A stretch of DNA of 64,000 bases from QHXW01 sp963752965 (GTDB lineage: Bacteria; Acidobacteriota; Terriglobia; Bryobacterales; Bryobacteraceae), in the NCBI GenBank assembly GCA_963752965.1, contig CAVWAJ010000008.1, positions 558,001 to 622,000 of the forward strand. The letters run 5' to 3'. A program made the position numbers and the translations under genes. Positions within the stretch are counted from its first letter, which is position 1; each line of letters opens with the position of its first letter. Positions 61,274 through 64,000 of this stretch are shown here, one piece after another. The notes beneath the pieces were generated by a model, which was given only the letters and a program-made list of their open reading frames with translations, had not been told where the DNA came from and did no database searches.

Positions 61274-61398
61274 CCCTTGGCGCTACTTGAGCGCGATTCT
61301 CGATGGTCACATTAGTTGTCGTCGAGCGGGAGTTTTAATTGTCGTCAGCCGGGAGTTCTAATTGTCGCCGAACAAGGCCGATTGCAAATACACCGTGG

Positions 61399-61441
61399 AA
61401 GGCCAGGTAATGCCCATCAATGATGGGCACCGTCTGGCCTT
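61399..61441 (+). terminator. long stable hairpin upstream of the BON gene
   Basis: AAGGCCAG (61399-61406) pairs with CTGGCCTT (61434-61441), and inside it GCCCATC (61412-61418) pairs with GATGGGC (61422-61428) around a 3-base loop. The 3' arm continues into TTT (61442-61443 and the bases within CCTTTTGG), so it could be an intrinsic terminator or a leader element. It begins 24 bp right of the IS21 element and ends 114 bp before the BON gene. Confidence 0.5.
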
Positions 61442-61555
61442 TTGGCACGGCTTGCTGGCAATTTCGTTAGCGGGCTACATGCCATCGCCACGACTCAAAG
61501 ACTCCGACGGAGCCGAGACTGTGGCACAGAAACCAAACCATGTGAAGGAGTTGAT

Positions 61556-62203
61556 ATGAAAAACGATGTTCAGCTCAAGAATGACGTTGAGCAAGAACTG
61601 CGTTGGGACCCAAGCGTTCACGCCGAGCAGATCGGTGTGTCGGTGAAAGGCGGGGTCGTAGAGCTCGACGGCCACGTTGAGAGTTATTACGAAAAGTGGA
61701 CAGCCGATCGCGCCGCAATGCGCGTTGCCGATGTGAAAGCGGTTGCGAGCGAGATCAAAGTCGAGCCTTCGGCTTTAAAAAGCCGAACCGATGAGGACAT
61801 CGCACGTGTGTCTATGAACCACCTGGAGTGGAATTACTCCGTGCCTGACACCGTGAAGGTGAAGGTCACTGATGGATTAGTCACACTTCAGGGCACCGTC
61901 GAGTGGCAATACCAGAGAGAAGAGGCGGAGCGAGTCGTGCGGTCGTTGGTGGGCGTGAAAGGGGTTTTCAATGAGATCATGCTCAAGCCAAGGGTCAACG
62001 CCGCCGATGTGAAGGTAAAGATCGAAAATGCATTGAAACGCAACGCCGAAATCGATGCCAGCCACGTCAGAGTGGAAGCCTTCGATGGAACGGTGACATT
62101 GCGTGGGAATGTTCGGTCTTGGGCAGAGCGCGAGGAGGCAGAGCGCGCTGCCTATGCGGCTCCGGGGGTCACCAAAGTCGAAGATCAAATTACAATTGGC
62201 TAA
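61556..62203 (+). CDS. triple-BON-domain protein
   Basis: 215 aa with three BON repeats: VKGGVVELDGHVESYYEKW, VTDGLVTLQGTVEWQYQRE and VEAFDGTVTLRGNVRSWAERE each show the strand-turn-strand core, followed by the A/V-x-G-V-x-x-V ends. There is no signal peptide, so it may be cytoplasmic, unlike OsmY. BON proteins bind phospholipid and help in osmotic or envelope stress. I chose the ATG at 61556, with AAGGAG seven bases upstream. Confidence 0.88.
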   Translation: MKNDVQLKNDVEQELRWDPSVHAEQIGVSVKGGVVELDGHVESYYEKWTADRAAMRVADVKAVASEIKVEPSALKSRTDEDIARVSMNHLEWNYSVPDTVKVKVTDGLVTLQGTVEWQYQREEAERVVRSLVGVKGVFNEIMLKPRVNAADVKVKIENALKRNAEIDASHVRVEAFDGTVTLRGNVRSWAEREEAERAAYAAPGVTKVEDQITIG

Positions 62204-62226
62204 ATACGGCGCAAAGAACCGCTCTG

Positions 62227-62258
62227 GCGCGGAGGTGCCTTAATGTCAACCTCCGCGC
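62227..62258. terminator. perfect 10-bp inverted repeat after the BON gene
   Basis: GCGCGGAGGT (62227-62236) and ACCTCCGCGC (62249-62258) form a perfect stem with a 12-base loop, 23 bp after the stop codon. There is no T-run, so it may end transcription by another mechanism or stabilise the 3' end. Confidence 0.55.
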
Positions 62259-62323
62259 GTGCTTAATGGGAACGACCGTTTTTTGTTGCTGAGACGGTGC
62301 TAGGGCGGGCTTCTGGCTCGCAC

Positions 62324-62956
62324 ATGGTAATCCCTTGCGCATTTATACTGGCCCACTCGGTGTGGAAATGGATCCACCGCCTGGGAGGACCGGGGTTGAT
62401 CCTGCTTGGCATCGCGGATAACACCCCTTTCATCTCTGCCCCGGCGGGAAGCGTGGACGTATTCGTCATCCTGCTTTCGGCACACCGCCCCGAATGGTGG
62501 GCCTATTACGCCTTCATGGCTACAGTGGGGGAGGTGCTTGGGGGCTATCTGACCTACCGGCTAGCCGTAAAAGGCGGCCAGGAGACCCTGGAAAAGAAAA
62601 TTGGCAAACTGCGCGCAGAAAAATTCTACAAGCGCTTCGAGAAACACGGGTTCATAACGGTATTCACCGGCTCTATCCTACCGCCGCCGTTCCCTTTCAC
62701 TTCCGTCCTCATGGCCGCCGGGGTTATGCAGTATCCGCGTAAGGACTTCTTGCCGGCCTTGACCGTGGGGCGTGCTGTGCGTTTCTTTGCCGTGGCCTAT
62801 CTGGGCAGGGTCTATGGCCAGCAAATGATTGCCTTCTTCTCGCGGCACTACGAGGCGACCCTATATCTCCTGATCGCGCTGGCACTGGCGGCTGGCATCG
62901 GAGCCCTGATCTACTTCAGGTGGTACCGGCCCAGGCACATCGCGAAGAAGGGATAG
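62324..62956 (+). CDS. DedA/VTT-type membrane protein (YqaA-like)
   Basis: 210 aa with about five hydrophobic segments. AYYAFMATVGEVLGGYLTYRLAVKGG and FTGSILPPPFPFTSVLMAAGVMQYPRKDFL match the two conserved blocks of the SNARE-associated/VTT (DedA-like) family, and GRAVRFFAVAYLGRVYG is the third. The family is linked to lipid scrambling and membrane potential. I chose the ATG at 62324; a GTG at 62297 is in frame. Both lack a good SD. Confidence 0.82.
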   Translation: MVIPCAFILAHSVWKWIHRLGGPGLILLGIADNTPFISAPAGSVDVFVILLSAHRPEWWAYYAFMATVGEVLGGYLTYRLAVKGGQETLEKKIGKLRAEKFYKRFEKHGFITVFTGSILPPPFPFTSVLMAAGVMQYPRKDFLPALTVGRAVRFFAVAYLGRVYGQQMIAFFSRHYEATLYLLIALALAAGIGALIYFRWYRPRHIAKKG

Positions 62957-62983
62957 CGCCGGGGGCGCCATGCTTCGCCCCAT

Positions 62984-63305
62984 CTACGCAGCCCTTGCCA
63001 ATCCCCGAATCTTCGATTGTTGGAGCGCCGCCAAAAGCATGTGTCGTGCCCGGAACAGCCTCGTCTTCACTGCTGCAGGGCTCGACCGAATCTCTTGAGC
63101 CGTTTCCCGGACACTGAGCTGTTGGAGATCGTGAAGGATCAGAACGCGCCTATATTTAGCAGGGAGTGCTACAACAGCCCTGCGAACCGCTCGCATTTCT
63201 TCAATGCGAGCAAGAGACTGGTGCGGCGATTGGACTGCGACGCTTCATTAATGGCTACGCGAGGCAATAGTTGGTTCCGTAATTGCTCTGCTTTCTGCCA
63301 GAGGT
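62984..63305 (-). pseudogene. decayed ECF sigma factor
   Basis: The minus-strand frame from 63196 to 62984 is a clear sigma-70 region 4: RAVRRAVVALPAKYRRVLIL and LSVRETAQEIRSSPAAVKTRLFRAR. Just upstream another frame holds what looks like the region 2-4 linker (LRNQLLPRVAINEASQSNRR), so there is a frameshift near 63210-63240. Region 2 is missing; the USP gene start occupies that space. It cannot act as a sigma factor. Confidence 0.65.
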
Positions 63306-63310
63306 CTAGT

Positions 63311-64000
63311 ATGCTTAGCATCTCGAACATTCTCTTGCCGACAGATTTCTCCGCCGCTTCTGTCACCACAGCTCATTACGCAGCGGCGCTGGCTCGTCGT
63401 TTAAACAGCCGTATGACGTTGCTGCACGTCATGCCCCCGCCGTACTTGCCGCCCCTCGATCCATTTGGTACGGCTGCATGCGCAGAGTACATCGACGGAA
63501 TACTTGATGCTCAGAAATCGGCTGCCCGAAAGACACTCGATTCATTTCTAATGAATGGACTCGAGGGCTGTGAGGTCAAAAGAACTCTTGCGGGCGGTGA
63601 TCCCGCAAGCGAGATCGTGCGCATCGCTAATTCCGAACCCTTTGATTTGATCATGATGGCGACGAAAGGGTGTGGTGTGTTCAGGCGGCTCATTCTCGGA
63701 TCAGTGACGGCAAAAGTCTTGCACGACACGATCATCCCAGTCTGGACCGGCGTGCACGTAGAGGAGATGAACGCCTCTCCGAACACTGAGATTCGATCAG
63801 TAGTCTGTGCCGTCGCCGTCAATCCAGAGCCCCAAAGTCTCGAAACAATCTGCTGGGCATCGAATATGGCACACGAGTTCAAGGCCCGTCTGGTCCTGGT
63901 GCACGCTATCCCAGCTCTTGAGTTCGACCCGGGTACACGTTATAGCGAGACGGACTTCCGGAAGCTCGTGGTGAGCCAAGCCAAGGAGCAGGTTTCGGCA
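63311..64000 (+). CDS. universal stress protein, two-domain (partial, runs off the window)
   Basis: 230 residues are visible from the ATG at 63311 to the edge, with no stop. LPTDFSAASVTTAHYAAALARR, then LIMMATKGCGVFRRLILGSV and VLHDTIIPVWTGVHVEEMNASP, mark the first UspA domain; IRSVVCAVAVNPEP starts the second. It is a close paralogue of the USP at 53813-54694 and shares the unusual PVWTGVHVEEM linker, so the two come from a duplication. Its role should be the same: nucleotide-binding stress survival. Confidence 0.9.
   Translation, partial: MLSISNILLPTDFSAASVTTAHYAAALARRLNSRMTLLHVMPPPYLPPLDPFGTAACAEYIDGILDAQKSAARKTLDSFLMNGLEGCEVKRTLAGGDPASEIVRIANSEPFDLIMMATKGCGVFRRLILGSVTAKVLHDTIIPVWTGVHVEEMNASPNTEIRSVVCAVAVNPEPQSLETICWASNMAHEFKARLVLVHAIPALEFDPGTRYSETDFRKLVVSQAKEQVSA

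Larger units (their letters stand above)
58610..61380. mobile_element. IS21-family insertion sequence with 6-bp target duplication
   Basis: The element spans 58616-61374 (2759 bp), flanked by the direct repeat AGGCCG (58610-58615 and 61375-61380). Left tip TGTCCGGCGTCAACTA and right tip (minus strand) TGTTCGGCGACAATTA match closely and both start with TG. Each end carries three ~23-bp iterated repeats: on the left CGGCGTCAACTA, TGACGACAACTA and CAACGACAACTA from about 58620, 58643 and 58666; on the right the reverse at about 61313, 61336 and 61359. It contains istA and istB and a non-coding structured stretch. The 270 bp to its left (58343-58609) shows no gene. Confidence 0.9.

Noticed and set aside
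1..64000. CRISPR arrays, rRNA genes or prophage structural genes
   Set aside because: No regularly spaced repeats, rRNA segments or phage head/tail motifs were seen on either strand.

Overview
The window looks like part of the chromosome of an acidobacterium of the Bryobacterales/Solibacter type. This rests on protein families concentrated in that group: two secreted proteins ending in the TIGR03437-type 'Solibacter' C-terminal domain (25861-27987, 28006-30777), two VWFA-related TIGR03436-type proteins (5501-6496, 40495-41613), a large TonB-dependent receptor with an N-terminal carboxypeptidase-regulatory-like domain (18456-21278) and a Ser/Thr kinase fused to a beta-propeller (31139-33703). 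No database search was possible, so family names come from recognised motifs.

Left and middle part (1-46.7 kb) is dense core genome. In order: the end of an M28 peptidase; a PPi-type phosphofructokinase; an overlapping chain of an archaeal-type ornithine cyclodeaminase-like enzyme, QueF and a methyltransferase; an AlkA-like glycosylase; a translationally coupled alpha-glucan operon on the minus strand (MalQ, GPH-type sugar transporter, secreted GH13 enzyme); an OlsF-like fused acyltransferase; a minus-strand group (6-phosphogluconate dehydrogenase, aminoglycoside-kinase-like protein, KDG-kinase-like PfkB protein, membrane protein); the TonB receptor; MotA/MotB stator genes; SMP-30 and GH30-like enzymes; the Solibacter-type secreted proteins; the kinase; PEGA, MBL-fold, response-regulator/HDOD and GH3 genes; and a myo-inositol operon (iolB, iolC, aldolase, iolD), followed by a metallothionein.

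At 46844-46893 lies the 3' half of a tRNA-Lys gene without its 5' half. This is the scar expected where an integrative element has displaced the end of a tRNA gene. By geometry the element extends to the right, and the remaining 17 kb does look accessory: three universal stress proteins (one frameshifted), a possible five-gene stress operon (USP, DUF2934-Hsp20, FtsH, DNA ligase, LigD polymerase), two receiver-like proteins without phosphorylation sites, a DUF883/ElaB-like protein, a triple-BON protein, a DedA-type membrane protein, a decayed ECF sigma factor, an IS256-family element next to a truncated gene, and an IS21-family element whose ends and 6-bp target duplication can be placed exactly.

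The most interesting parts are the tRNA-anchored stress island with its USP-Hsp20-FtsH-ligase-polymerase gene run, the structured RNA-like segment inside the IS21 element, and a secreted protein with a possible caspase-like His/Cys dyad (36784-37605).
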